This document shows positions 44,248-54,060 of a stretch of DNA of 64,000 nt, piece by piece. This DNA comes from Setoptus koraiensis (lineage: Eukaryota; Arthropoda), in NCBI GenBank assembly GCA_048013815.1, contig CM106585.1, positions 19,654,001 through 19,718,000 on the forward strand, written 5' to 3'. A program made the position numbers and the translations under genes. Under the pieces are notes generated by a model that saw only the letters and a program-made list of their open reading frames with translations, was not told the DNA's origin and did not search any database. Within the stretch, counting starts at the first letter, position 1; every line of letters begins with the position of its first letter.

Positions 44248-47200
44248 TCATCGACATGAATTGAAAACCATTTTAGTTATCTTAAGAAATTCACTCATAG
44301 TATTGCCAATAATTTCGTCATTTGAGTCCGATTGAACGGTACTGTTCTTTGTGTGGACAAACCAGTCGAAATACTTCTGCCAGACACTTCTCCAATTTCT
44401 TAGGGCGATAGCATCATCCTTGGTCATTCTAAATGATAGTAAAGAATTCCTATCCAAAGTCATCACCACCATATTGCCACTGTTTGCCTCGTTCGAGTTA
44501 GAACTTTTATAATCCTGCAATGTTATATCGGTACCACCAAATAATAGCAGACTGTGGGGCTGCACTACAGAGCCATCTCTGACCACAATCAAGCCTGTCT
44601 CTTGATCCATACGACTATTTAGATAGGTGATAAAATTAGGTCTCCTCTCTTCTGTAGGTTCAAATTGTGAATTGTAATCACTATCATCATCACTTTCATC
44701 TTTACCAGACGCTTCGATTTTGTCTTTTCCCATGGCAATATTTTTCACGATTGATTCTCCAGCTAATCTAACTCGCTGATTTGATTTACTATCCATTGGC
44801 GATATCTTGTTTGGGTAGGAACGACCATTCTTAACCAAACCACGCATTATTCGCACAATCTTGGGATAAAAACCTTGTACAAGTGATGATACAACTATTA
44901 CATTTTCATCCATGTTCATGTTGGGTAAACTGTCAACCGAGTACCATTCATAGGTATTAGTGAAGTTGGCTGCAACTAACATACGAGCGTATAGATTTCT
45001 ACACTCCTGAATGTTGGCCATGGCACTTCTATTGAGATGATTTTCTTCGACAAAATATTCACCCTCAAGCCGGCTCATTGCGGCTGAATCATAATGCTTC
45101 AATAGACTTGCCAAAGCAATGTGATCTGACATGTTGTTGGCGCTCTCTTTGTTTGGTTTTTGACCTAGGGCCTCCAAGAGAAATTTCCTCTTAATGTCCC
45201 TCAATTGCTGCTTATCGATCTGCATGGACAAAAATGGATCTTGTGTCGAACTTAGCATAGCACTAGCGTTCAAAATCGGATAGAGACATCTCAGTGCGGC
45301 TGCCAGTACTAATGCTACGGATAGTCTAGGATGAGTTGTGAAACCAGATATTCGCTTTCCTAATACTGTGAGATTCTCTTCTTGATTTAGAACCCTGAGT
45401 GATATGAGTTCCTCCAAAGCACTGTTTATGGCGCTAGAGCTTGGATGTTGAATGGCCTGAGATAAGAATGTGACCGATTTCTCATTTGGACAATGGCACT
45501 TGACTTCCATTATGACAGATTCTAATGGTATTCTCAAGAGCTCTGGCTTGGGAAAATCTTGAAACTTAGCCTCGTCTTCTCTTCTATATAATCGGAAACA
45601 TTCACCAGGACAAGTACGTCCAGCTCGACCAGATCGTTGCTTGGCATTTGCTTTAGAGATCCATCTTGTTCCGAAAGTCGACATATTAAGATCCTGGTCG
45701 TAATCAATGGAGTTACACAGACCACAGTCGATCACATAGGCTACATCGTTTATTGTAATTGACGTCTCGGCTATGTTTGTGGCAAGAACAACCTTGCGTT
45801 CGAATTCCCCTACCCTACCAAAAATCAATCTCTGTTCGCTGAGTGGTAACTTTGAATGAGCTAAATACACCTTCAATTTGTTGCGAGTTTTCCTATCAGG
45901 CAGTGACTCGAGTTCTTTTTGTAAAGCTTTCATCTCTTTCCATCCAGGCATAAAGCATAATATAGAACCTGAGTCTCTGGTTACATCTATATGTTGGACC
46001 AATTGCACAATCAGATCCAAATTGAGACGTGGATTTCTAGATGGGGCATTATTACAGTTGATATTGATAGCATCTGCAATATCTTCCAGATATAAGTTCT
46101 GAACCGGAAAGCAACGTCCTGGTACTGAAATGATGGGACAATTATCGAAATATTGTGAAAATAACGACGCATCCATGGAAGCGCTCATAAATATCACTCT
46201 TAAATCTCTTCTTCTCGCCAAAAGTCTTTTTATGAGTATCAATAAGAAATCTGTAGTGCAGTCACGTTCGTGTACCTCATCTATGACTAAGTGAGTAATT
46301 CCCTTGAGGTCTGCATTTCTGTGTAACTTTCGTAGTAGCATACCAGTTGTGAAGAACATGATAGCATTTATATCTCTATTGGGCAATTTCGCATCAAATC
46401 TTACTTGATGACCCACACTGTGTCCCGCACCGGATTCACCAAGTTCTGCTGCAACACGCTCTGCAAGAGATATAGCTGAAATTCGTCTGGGCTGTGTTAC
46501 TGCTACATTGACATAGCCTTGACTGTTGGATTCGTCAGCAACAAAGTTTTCCAATATAAATTGAGGTACCTGAGTAGATTTTCCACAACCGGTGTCTCCA
46601 GCTATAACTATCGTACGATAACTTTTGAGACTGGACATTATCTGTGATTTTAATGACCTTGTTGGAAGACGATCTTGTGATGACATCATATCGTAAAAAT
46701 GATCATCAGTGTCAATCTTTTTTTCCTTTTTTTCAAAGACTATTTTTAATTGATTCCAAGAGTTTCGAATTTTCAAATCATTAGGTTCTGTGTATGGACG
46801 AGATGTGAATATGTCTATGATGGCGTTGGCGGGCAGTTTAGTAAATGTTTCGCTACCAGTATTCGCACACTCTTCGAACTCAACACCTTCGTCCAGTGCC
46901 AAATGTTTTCCTTCTATATCCCCTGCTTCAAGGCAGTCATAAGACTTTCTCGCAGCCGCTACCTGATAGTCAATTAGATTATCTATGCATTCATCATATT
47001 TTGATATGAAGGACATCATTTGCTGTTTCAAGCTCATTGGTATTGGGTTCACTAAAACAGGACCTCTTGTTTGGTCCAAATTAGAATCGCCACTAATCTG
47101 TACTCTTAGGTTAGAATCAATGGAGTTGCTAGTTCTCAGATGATGTATGGCAGCCAAGGCTGCAAGATTCTTGGCGTCTTTTTTGTTTAACGCCTTGGCT

Positions 47201-48162
47201 GTATAAGATCTTTGCTGTGGCCAATTCATTGTGAGCCAACAAACCCAGACATCTTTGTTCACTGCCTTATAATCAGTTTTAAGATCCTCAACTTTCTTGA
47301 ATTGATTTTTACACATAGTGATGATTTGATTCAAGTACATGGCAGCTTTTCCAGGACTGACAAGCTCATTGTAGATAGCGGGTGTGATATCTAGAAGTTT
47401 GATATCATCTAAAGTTATATTGTCACATTTTAAGTTTCTCAAGAATTCTTGGACCTCCCTTTCCTGTGCTTGCCTCTTGAGTTCTTGCTCTTCTTTTCTA
47501 GATCTACTAGACATAGCTTGCGATGACTGATTGTATCTAGGTGGACCAGGTCTATTGCTATGGTTGTTGCTATTCCTGAATCCCGAGTTTGTATGCATGT
47601 GTCTTTGTGAGTCTCTGTTATTACTGAAGTTATTGTTATGAACTGGTGCTGAGACAGGCTGTTGAGATAACTGTGCCGACGACGATTGCGGCTGATATCT
47701 GGCGGAAAGCGTTTGATTAGGAGGTGGTGGCTGCCTGAAATGATCATTTCTTGGCTGATTATTATAGTTCGGCCTTCTGTTTTGTTGTTGATAAAACTGT
47801 TGTTGGTGTTGCTGGTTATGGTACTGTGGTCTATTATTTCTTTGTTGATAATATTGTTGGCGTCCATATGTTTGCTGGTTGTTCATCGAGTGTTCATCCA
47901 CATAGGGATCAGCGCGTGACTGTGACTGACCATAGTAGTTGTTTCGGTTGTTGTTGTTTGTATTTCCTTTTTGTGGTTCCATGTTTAATTTGTTTAATAT
48001 TCTCTTGAAAGATGATCTAATTTTGAGTATGATAATTCGTGATGATGATAGATTATATTTGCCAATTGCATCCGCCTTGATAATAATGGAATGATATCTA
48101 CTAGTGAGTATGTTACTATAAAGAGAAAATCTCGAATGCAAATGGTTGAACAGACTGATCAT
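44248..48162 (-). CDS. DHX30-like DEAH-box RNA helicase, intronless
   Basis: This is an ATP-dependent RNA helicase of the DHX30/DHX9 branch. The first ATG of the frame is at 48162 (1304 residues). A second, at 47982 (MEPQKG), would give 1244. The first 60 residues are basic and hydrophobic with almost no acid and look like a mitochondrial presequence. A Tyr/Gln/Asn/Arg-rich low-complexity region (about 65–220) follows, then a dsRBD-like segment (about 300–345), then the helicase core. Numbered from 48162: GDTGCGKST (motif I, about 521), DEVH (about 626), MSAS where SAT is usual (about 658), ATNIAETSI, and QRSGRAGR (about 838). Winged-helix, ratchet and OB-fold parts come next. The end (VVRDGSVVQPHSLLLF) matches the DHX30 C-terminus rather than DHX36 or DHX57. 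In mammals DHX30 acts in mitochondrial RNA granules and the cytoplasm. Confidence 0.85.
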   Translation of the reverse strand: MISLFNHLHSRFSLYSNILTSRYHSIIIKADAIGKYNLSSSRIIILKIRSSFKRILNKLNMEPQKGNTNNNNRNNYYGQSQSRADPYVDEHSMNNQQTYGRQQYYQQRNNRPQYHNQQHQQQFYQQQNRRPNYNNQPRNDHFRQPPPPNQTLSARYQPQSSSAQLSQQPVSAPVHNNNFSNNRDSQRHMHTNSGFRNSNNHSNRPGPPRYNQSSQAMSSRSRKEEQELKRQAQEREVQEFLRNLKCDNITLDDIKLLDITPAIYNELVSPGKAAMYLNQIITMCKNQFKKVEDLKTDYKAVNKDVWVCWLTMNWPQQRSYTAKALNKKDAKNLAALAAIHHLRTSNSIDSNLRVQISGDSNLDQTRGPVLVNPIPMSLKQQMMSFISKYDECIDNLIDYQVAAARKSYDCLEAGDIEGKHLALDEGVEFEECANTGSETFTKLPANAIIDIFTSRPYTEPNDLKIRNSWNQLKIVFEKKEKKIDTDDHFYDMMSSQDRLPTRSLKSQIMSSLKSYRTIVIAGDTGCGKSTQVPQFILENFVADESNSQGYVNVAVTQPRRISAISLAERVAAELGESGAGHSVGHQVRFDAKLPNRDINAIMFFTTGMLLRKLHRNADLKGITHLVIDEVHERDCTTDFLLILIKRLLARRRDLRVIFMSASMDASLFSQYFDNCPIISVPGRCFPVQNLYLEDIADAININCNNAPSRNPRLNLDLIVQLVQHIDVTRDSGSILCFMPGWKEMKALQKELESLPDRKTRNKLKVYLAHSKLPLSEQRLIFGRVGEFERKVVLATNIAETSITINDVAYVIDCGLCNSIDYDQDLNMSTFGTRWISKANAKQRSGRAGRTCPGECFRLYRREDEAKFQDFPKPELLRIPLESVIMEVKCHCPNEKSVTFLSQAIQHPSSSAINSALEELISLRVLNQEENLTVLGKRISGFTTHPRLSVALVLAAALRCLYPILNASAMLSSTQDPFLSMQIDKQQLRDIKRKFLLEALGQKPNKESANNMSDHIALASLLKHYDSAAMSRLEGEYFVEENHLNRSAMANIQECRNLYARMLVAANFTNTYEWYSVDSLPNMNMDENVIVVSSLVQGFYPKIVRIMRGLVKNGRSYPNKISPMDSKSNQRVRLAGESIVKNIAMGKDKIEASGKDESDDDSDYNSQFEPTEERRPNFITYLNSRMDQETGLIVVRDGSVVQPHSLLLFGGTDITLQDYKSSNSNEANSGNMVVMTLDRNSLLSFRMTKDDAIALRNWRSVWQKYFDWFVHTKNSTVQSDSNDEIIGNTMSEFLKITKMVFNSCR

Positions 48163-48177
48163 ATCCCAGTGAGCCAA

Positions 48178-49861
48178 TGTGAGGATGAATATAAATCTAT
48201 TGCAATTTGTTGTGTGTCTATCCTTGATTTTACTACAGAATAATAATAATAATAATGATAAATGTATGCTATATCAATAATTGAACCTAATAAACAGCAG
48301 TATCGATTGGTGTGTATAACTAGTTACAGTGGTAATAATGGTATAGCGTATGCTAATTTTTATTGTTGATGGTGACAGTTGTATAAATAATAATGGTGAT
48401 GGTCTTGTTAATGTTATAATTGCAGCTAGACTCGTAGGTCGATCTACCAAAAAGAAACATATGTAATAGTGGCGTCGACGGGTATGGTAAATGTATTTTA
48501 AGCATTATCCATTGGCTTCTCAGTTCACCTGGTGAGCAAAGGCAATGTGCTCTTGTGTTCCTCAAGTAATGCATGAGCACCTCCGTCGACTATATAGGCG
48601 GCGCTCCACCACCACTGTTCTGTAATCGGGCGACACTCCACATTGAATGGAGTCCATTCGATCCTGTGCAGTGGATATTCATAAATAGTTCCGCGCGTGA
48701 ATATATTACCGTTGAAAGATATTCCGTGGATTCACTGGATTGCGCATCGTCCGTTTGCAAAATTAATGCACCGCCTGCATTACTTTTGCACGGCCAAGTT
48801 GGTTGTTCGTCGTTGCAAAAGCAGCTCTGTTGACCCTCGCATCTATTGCCCGCTATCCACCTGGCCCTTGTCCATTGCCCACTGGCAGAATGGGCATGCC
48901 CACATGGGTAAGCTCTCTCTACCCGCAGCGAAAATAACAACAACAAAAAGCATTATTATCAATGTTTCACAGAGGCTATGGCCGGATCAAAACACATTGC
49001 CGAATCCACAACAGCATCACCATTGCCGACGCCAGACAGTGTTTGCTTGTGTGTGTTTGCTTGTGAGTAAGTGTGTGTGTGCCTGAATGTTGTCGAGTTA
49101 TGTAATGTTACATGTTATATAATGATCAGAAAATATAGGGTGGCCGCCCAACAGCTAACACTGCTGGTTCCATTGAATAACGCAAGAATTATTGTAGTTC
49201 CTTTTTCTGTCTGTAGAGCTCGCATTGGCTAACAGTACACACAGTTATTGCCGTACAGGTGCTCTCTCTACCAATCGAGTTGGTAACTAATCTCGGTGTA
49301 ACAATTGTCCTGGGAGCACAGCAAAGCTGAGCAGAAACAATTTAGATACAAGTTGTGCATTATCCAAAGCACTCAGGTGTAAATATCATTACATGATTCA
49401 CAATCGAATCATCAAGCACAGTAGCATTCTGTGGCACAAAGCTTGATTTCGTTCAGCACAACCATAGAACTTTTGCAGCGTGGAAGGCTGTCTAGAACAG
49501 AAAGTGTAACGCTAGCTTTCAAGGGGCCACCCTGCAATTTCCGAAGATATACAATATCACAACAAAACAGATAGATGAAATGATTCTAGATAGTACCATT
49601 TATGTTTCACGATAATGATCATCTATCATCAACCACACAAACTAGAGATTATTCAGCCGATGACCATCCTAGAAAATTCTGACAAAATAATAGGCTAACG
49701 CAGCAACAAACTTGGGTGCCTTACAACACATCAAAACGGGACAGTTTTTTTCTCCTGGATAACTGCCACAAATATCAATCAACTCACCTGGTCTTACTGC
49801 TTTATCGTCGCCATAATATTGTATTAATCTTCATCGTGTCGTTAAGCAACTTGCATCAAAG
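48178..49861. other. Divergent promoter region between DHX30-like and Maf-like genes
   Basis: This 1.7 kb holds the 5' regions of two divergent genes. I see an AT-rich part near the helicase and a more GC-rich patch at 48470–49090. The patch has a TATATAGG word near 48590 and several overlapping short open frames without domains. No TATA box is well placed for either gene. Confidence 0.55.
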
Positions 49862-50707
49862 ATGCTTGAACCTATAAGACACATATTGTCTCAGCAGAGA
49901 ATCATTTTGGCTAGCAACTCTCCGCGACGACAGGAGATTCTGAAAATGGTTGGTCTCAACTTCGAGACAATACCTTCAGCTTTTGAGGAGAACCTAGATA
50001 AGTATTCATTCTCACATCCATGCGAGTATGTCAAAGAGAATGCCAAACAAAAAGCAATCGAAGTGTGGAATCGTCTTTCCAGTGCCTCGAAGAAACAGCA
50101 ATCCGATTCGACTCAAGTACCGGATAACAATAAATGTCCTGACTTAGTCATTGGCGCGGACACTGTGGTTACATTGGAGGGCGAAATTATTGAGAAGCCC
50201 AAAGATGCCGAAGACGCTTATGAGATGCTAAGAAAATTGAGTGGACAAAAGCACACTGTATTCACTGGCGTTGCCTTAGTAACCAAGACAAAACAATTTC
50301 CACAAATCAAACACCCCAGTTCTCAACCAACCAGCCTGGAATCTCATCATCCACTTCAGTGTAGTGCCGACAAGTCCAAGGCACTATTATTAGAGTCAAA
50401 CGAAGGAGCACATTCACTAACTACCGATTTCACCAAGACGGTATCTGGCGCACTATCGGGAGATCAACAAGATTATTTAGTAACTACATTCCACGAGTCT
50501 ACAGATGTTGTTATGACTGAAATGACTGATGATATCATACGTGGTTATATTGCGACAGGAGAACCATTTGATAAAGCGGGAGCCTATGCAATCCAGAGCA
50601 ACGGGGCCACCATAGTAGAACAGATAAAGGGTGACTATTACAATGTCGTGGGCATCCCACTGCATCGATTGTGTCGCGAGCTTTACATATTGCATTATGA
50701 TCTTTAG
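49862..50707 (+). CDS. Maf/HAM1-like nucleotide pyrophosphatase (ASMTL N-domain type)
   Basis: The product belongs to the Maf family, house-cleaning enzymes that hydrolyse non-canonical or modified nucleoside triphosphates to monophosphate and pyrophosphate. Of 281 residues I see the substrate-binding SNSPRR (18–23), the acidic EE after SAF (42–43), the catalytic GADTVV (98–103) with EKPKD (111–115), the HTVFTGVALV strand (131–140), GEPFDKAGAYAIQ (233–245) and a closing NVVGIPLHRL. About 60 residues between 146 and 205 are a Ser/Gln-rich insertion not usual in the family. There is no methyltransferase domain after it, so it is a stand-alone Maf rather than full ASMTL. The gene is intronless and divergent from the DHX30-like gene. 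Confidence 0.9.
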   Translation: MLEPIRHILSQQRIILASNSPRRQEILKMVGLNFETIPSAFEENLDKYSFSHPCEYVKENAKQKAIEVWNRLSSASKKQQSDSTQVPDNNKCPDLVIGADTVVTLEGEIIEKPKDAEDAYEMLRKLSGQKHTVFTGVALVTKTKQFPQIKHPSSQPTSLESHHPLQCSADKSKALLLESNEGAHSLTTDFTKTVSGALSGDQQDYLVTTFHESTDVVMTEMTDDIIRGYIATGEPFDKAGAYAIQSNGATIVEQIKGDYYNVVGIPLHRLCRELYILHYDL

Positions 50708-50992
50708 AATATTCCGACGATGACTTGATAGGACAATTAATATAGTTTGTGATATATCGCCACCAAACTTCATATACAATTACCATGTATGTCATGATTT
50801 CGATCAAATCAAAAATAGGTTTGCGACGACGAACTACAACGGGGTACTATCATATGTAGCACTCTTATGCATCTCTATCGAAGACGAACATCCTAATCAT
50901 GACTGCTTGCCTACATCAGAATGCATCCAAAATAGAAACTAACTGTCAACGCATTGATATCATACTTGTAGTATGGGATATATAATTTGGTA

Positions 50993-50998
50993 TTTATT
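50993..50998 (-). terminator. Candidate polyadenylation signal of the DNA2-like gene
   Basis: TTTATT on the + strand (AATAAA on the minus) lies about 240 bp beyond the stop codon. It is the first canonical hexamer met in that direction. Confidence 0.45.
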
Positions 50999-51105
50999 GA
51001 TAACGCATTAGATTGTATAATATTATTTTCTATAACTTGCAATAGAACAAGTATATGTGAATACAAGAATACATTGTATGGATCAGTATATAGCAGCTGT
51101 ACGTC

Positions 51106-51111
51106 AATAAA
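51106..51111 (+). terminator. Polyadenylation signal of the Maf-like gene
   Basis: AATAAA lies about 400 bp after the stop codon. Confidence 0.65.
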
Positions 51112-51239
51112 GACCGTGGAATCTCTCGGCATTCAATATTATTGTCAAAGAAAGTAGAAAATCCAATTATCCATGAGATCAGCCGGAACATCTGACAAAG
51201 ATTGCCTATTAAAATCAGCCAATTTTTTGTTCCTCTCTT

Positions 51240-53594
51240 CTAGGCTCGTCGCAGGTAGTTTCCCAAAGAGGGCACTGAGTTTTTCTTAAAATCATTCTGT
51301 AGCGGTTGATAGTCAACTATCACATATCTATCACATAGGAACATTGGCTCTAGGCAGACGGGTAGCTCAGTTCTGTCACAATCAAACATCAAACAGTAGT
51401 CGAAAGTGCGCCGCTCTAAAAACGGTGCTTGGCCCACGTTGTAATATGTTGTTACGATTATCTTACAGGAGTCGAACTTTTCAAAACTTTTGTCATACTT
51501 AGCTTTTACGAGCTCATGCTTCTCTTTATGATCATCATTAATTTCTATTTGATGCGACAGATTGTATTGCTCAAGATCTAATTGGTTATGTCCAAGGATT
51601 GAAAAGTCAATTTTTTCCGTGTCCATAAGTTTGATGATTGAGCTCACCGAGCCGAATTCTTGTGCAACCATTAAAACTGTGCGATTTAAGTGAAGTACTA
51701 CTTTCACAAAAGCTGTTAAAGCAGGTGATATCTTACTTTCATCACTAAGAACTTTCTCATTTAATACATAATAATCATCTGATACAGCGGCACGTATGAC
51801 AAACTTCTTTTGTTCAAAGTCCAGCTGACTCGTGATGTGATTTGTACTCCTCACTAATTTTCCGCCTAAATCTAGAGATAATTTGAGATCTTTTTTCCCC
51901 TCATCTTCAGGTATGAGTATTTGTCTGAGATGATCGTAACGCCAATCAATGGGGTACATCAGTCTTAATATATTTGTCAAACGTTGATTGTTTTTCCGTG
52001 CGCTTTGAATGAAATCAATTCTATAAACTATGTTTGGATCGGTTTTGGGTAGAGAGTTGTCGACTGATAATTTGACGCTTGTTTCATCACTATATATTAT
52101 AAAACCAGTTGTCTTGGCAACATTGATATTCTGTGAGGTCAAGTCTCGATTGGCATCATCGTCGATGCTTATTGCCACTCTCTTCCTTGATAAATTCTCA
52201 GTTTTCAAGGGTCCCAGACTGTCCCTGTACCTGGGATGACGCTCAAATATCACATAACTGTCTTGGCTGATGCCCAAGCCTTCATCATTTTCATCATCTG
52301 GTAGCTTGTCACTCCTAATACTTAGCTTGGAAATGCCTGAACCTTGACTCTCCGCTTGTGAAGAGTCGTAGGTCCAGAATGTGTTAGAACTCTTCACACG
52401 TTCTTGAGATTTATTTGAGTCCTCACTTAGTACGTTGAACCAATACTTGAAAAATTTAAGTTGTGCCTCGTTCAGGTGACCAATAGCAACAGGTGCTAAT
52501 TTTTTCATCACACTGGATGATGTGAGGGCTTCAGGTTTGAATGTCTGGGACATGAGAACGCATTCTAGTAGGCGTTCACATCTTGAGCAATCTCTCAATA
52601 CTTCTTTGAAGTCAGGTCCTAGAGTCAAATCTGTATGATGCTCGATCAGTTTATTTCTCAATATCATGAGGTCACGTTTGTGATTTTGGTTAACATCTAT
52701 TCCATGCAACGCCGGCCCATCCTTTAGATAAACAAGTAATCCTTTATCTGTTGGGCCGTGTCTGTCCTCAATCATTAAACTATATAAACTTACTTGACCA
52801 ACGTGAGAGCTAGCAAAGTACTGATTGCCGGTCTTCAGTTCAAGAGGTAATATTTTAGTGTGAGTTTCACCAGACTTATGAATTTTCACGACACCTGTAA
52901 GATCAATTTTCCCTTTAAGTCCATATTTAGTCGCCCATATTGTCTCTTCGATATCTAAAATTTCTTCTACTTTCACCTGCGTATTGTTGTCGTTGCTGAG
53001 AGGGTGCATTGGTCCGATAAGGAGGTATTTCTTTAGCCAGCCACTAATATTTGGTATGTATTCTTTTGACAACTTCAACAAAGTATTGAGGTCCAGTTCA
53101 AGCGAATAACATTGCTGGATCGTAATAAAATTGTTGACATTGGTAAGTAATACTTGGTACAAAATGTTCTCATCAATAATTTTGCGTTCGCATGCATATT
53201 GAAATAACTCGTGGACAATGTTGCCTATTGTCATGGCCTGATTGGTGCTTGTCCAACCATTGAACATATTCCCTAGCCATGTTTTTCTGCCACAATATAG
53301 AGATGAGACGACAAAGGTACATGGCATCAGCTCATCTGGATCTATCACTAAAAGTCCGCTCCCATTTGTTACATTAAAAACGCTAGTTATTGGGTCATAT
53401 TCTGCCCCTATCAAATGAATAATAGTGCTAGGTTTCACTTCTGTGTTAGTCCAAAGTCCTGAAAGATTCACGACACATTCCGATGGTCTCTGATTGTCGA
53501 GAGATTCAGTTCTCAGTTGTAATACTCTTGTTACCTTGAGGAATTCTATACTGACAACGCGAAGTCTCCTAGAAAGGGGGGCTTTTGGGGCCAT
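51240..53594 (-). CDS. DNA2-like Fe–S nuclease with degenerate, shortened helicase part
   Basis: The N-terminal half matches the DNA2 nuclease (RecB/Cas4 type), which processes Okazaki flaps and resected ends. All key parts are present in the 784 residues: Cys101, GNIVHELFQ (about 123–131), GLKGKIDLTG (catalytic Asp, about 230), PLELKTG (catalytic Glu and Lys, about 250), QVSLYSL, and the remaining Fe–S cysteines in CSRCERLLEC (about 332–341). The C-terminal half still aligns to the first DNA2 helicase domain. LDFEQKK (about 588) stands for LNKPQRQ, but the Walker A region reads EKVLSDESKIS in place of GMPGTGKTTT, Walker B reads MFDCDRTE in place of VDEASQ, and motif III reads VDYQPLQ in place of GDHQQLP. 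The protein stops about 25 residues after that, without the second RecA domain. It looks like a nuclease-only DNA2 paralogue or a lineage-specific form. Confidence 0.85.
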   Translation of the reverse strand: MAPKAPLSRRLRVVSIEFLKVTRVLQLRTESLDNQRPSECVVNLSGLWTNTEVKPSTIIHLIGAEYDPITSVFNVTNGSGLLVIDPDELMPCTFVVSSLYCGRKTWLGNMFNGWTSTNQAMTIGNIVHELFQYACERKIIDENILYQVLLTNVNNFITIQQCYSLELDLNTLLKLSKEYIPNISGWLKKYLLIGPMHPLSNDNNTQVKVEEILDIEETIWATKYGLKGKIDLTGVVKIHKSGETHTKILPLELKTGNQYFASSHVGQVSLYSLMIEDRHGPTDKGLLVYLKDGPALHGIDVNQNHKRDLMILRNKLIEHHTDLTLGPDFKEVLRDCSRCERLLECVLMSQTFKPEALTSSSVMKKLAPVAIGHLNEAQLKFFKYWFNVLSEDSNKSQERVKSSNTFWTYDSSQAESQGSGISKLSIRSDKLPDDENDEGLGISQDSYVIFERHPRYRDSLGPLKTENLSRKRVAISIDDDANRDLTSQNINVAKTTGFIIYSDETSVKLSVDNSLPKTDPNIVYRIDFIQSARKNNQRLTNILRLMYPIDWRYDHLRQILIPEDEGKKDLKLSLDLGGKLVRSTNHITSQLDFEQKKFVIRAAVSDDYYVLNEKVLSDESKISPALTAFVKVVLHLNRTVLMVAQEFGSVSSIIKLMDTEKIDFSILGHNQLDLEQYNLSHQIEINDDHKEKHELVKAKYDKSFEKFDSCKIIVTTYYNVGQAPFLERRTFDYCLMFDCDRTELPVCLEPMFLCDRYVIVDYQPLQNDFKKNSVPSLGNYLRRA

Positions 53595-54060
53595 TTTATC
53601 TCAATTTCAAACCAGAAGAGCCTATAGCATAGTCATGCCGTCAAAAAAAAAGAACAGTTTTAGAAGGTCTTGAATCGACCAGTAGGAGGCGCGATCGTGC
53701 GTGTAGCTCTTGCTCACGAAACACACACACACGCACAAACTTACACCGAAAGAGAGAAAGAGAGAAAATTCATGTTGTACGTGAATGAAGCGTCATCAAA
53801 GGCGCGCAATCGAACAAGTCATTGGCAGCCACTTGGTTTTGGAACACCGTGTACAATCTCGTAGTCTGCCTGTCTGTGCAATTGTTCAAGTGTTTCACAT
53901 CAGTGCTGTCGTCGGACTGCATATCTACCTTTGAACCCTAGACACCAAAGTGGATATCTTTTTTCTCTTTTAATTTGATAAAATTTCTATTTATTATTAG
54001 GTTTGATATTTATAATTCGGACCTCGGACACTATTTAATGATCTATTATTTTTGATTACA
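53595..54060. other. Divergent promoter between DNA2-like and BRPF-like genes
   Basis: This 466-bp interval must serve both genes. It holds a CTCF-like word at 53679–53692, a short CA run (about 53720–53732), a GAGA-type AGAGAGAAAGAGAG tract (about 53752–53766) and an AT-rich right half. Confidence 0.6.
53679..53692 (+). promoter_or_regulatory. CTCF-like motif, forward
   Basis: CCAGTAGGAGGCGC agrees with the vertebrate core CCASYAGRKGGCRS at 13 of 14 positions and with the fly-type core AGGNGGCGC. It sits in the DNA2/BRPF divergent promoter. A reverse-oriented match lies 3 kb to the right. Confidence 0.35.

Larger units (their letters stand above)
50708..51239. other. Shared 3' region of the Maf-like and DNA2-like genes
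   Basis: The two genes converge here. The + strand signal AATAAA lies at 51106–51111. The nearest minus-strand signal I find is at 50993–50998, so the two 3' UTRs probably overlap. I found no piece of the missing DNA2 helicase domain in any frame. Confidence 0.6.

Noticed and set aside
48590-48946. A 118-codon open frame (−) in the DHX30/Maf divergent promoter
   Set aside because: Overlaps equally open + strand frames and shows no domain, signal peptide or splice pattern.
54052-54060. Earlier in-frame start of the BRPF-like gene
   Set aside because: The upstream codon is TTG. The first ATG is at 54061.
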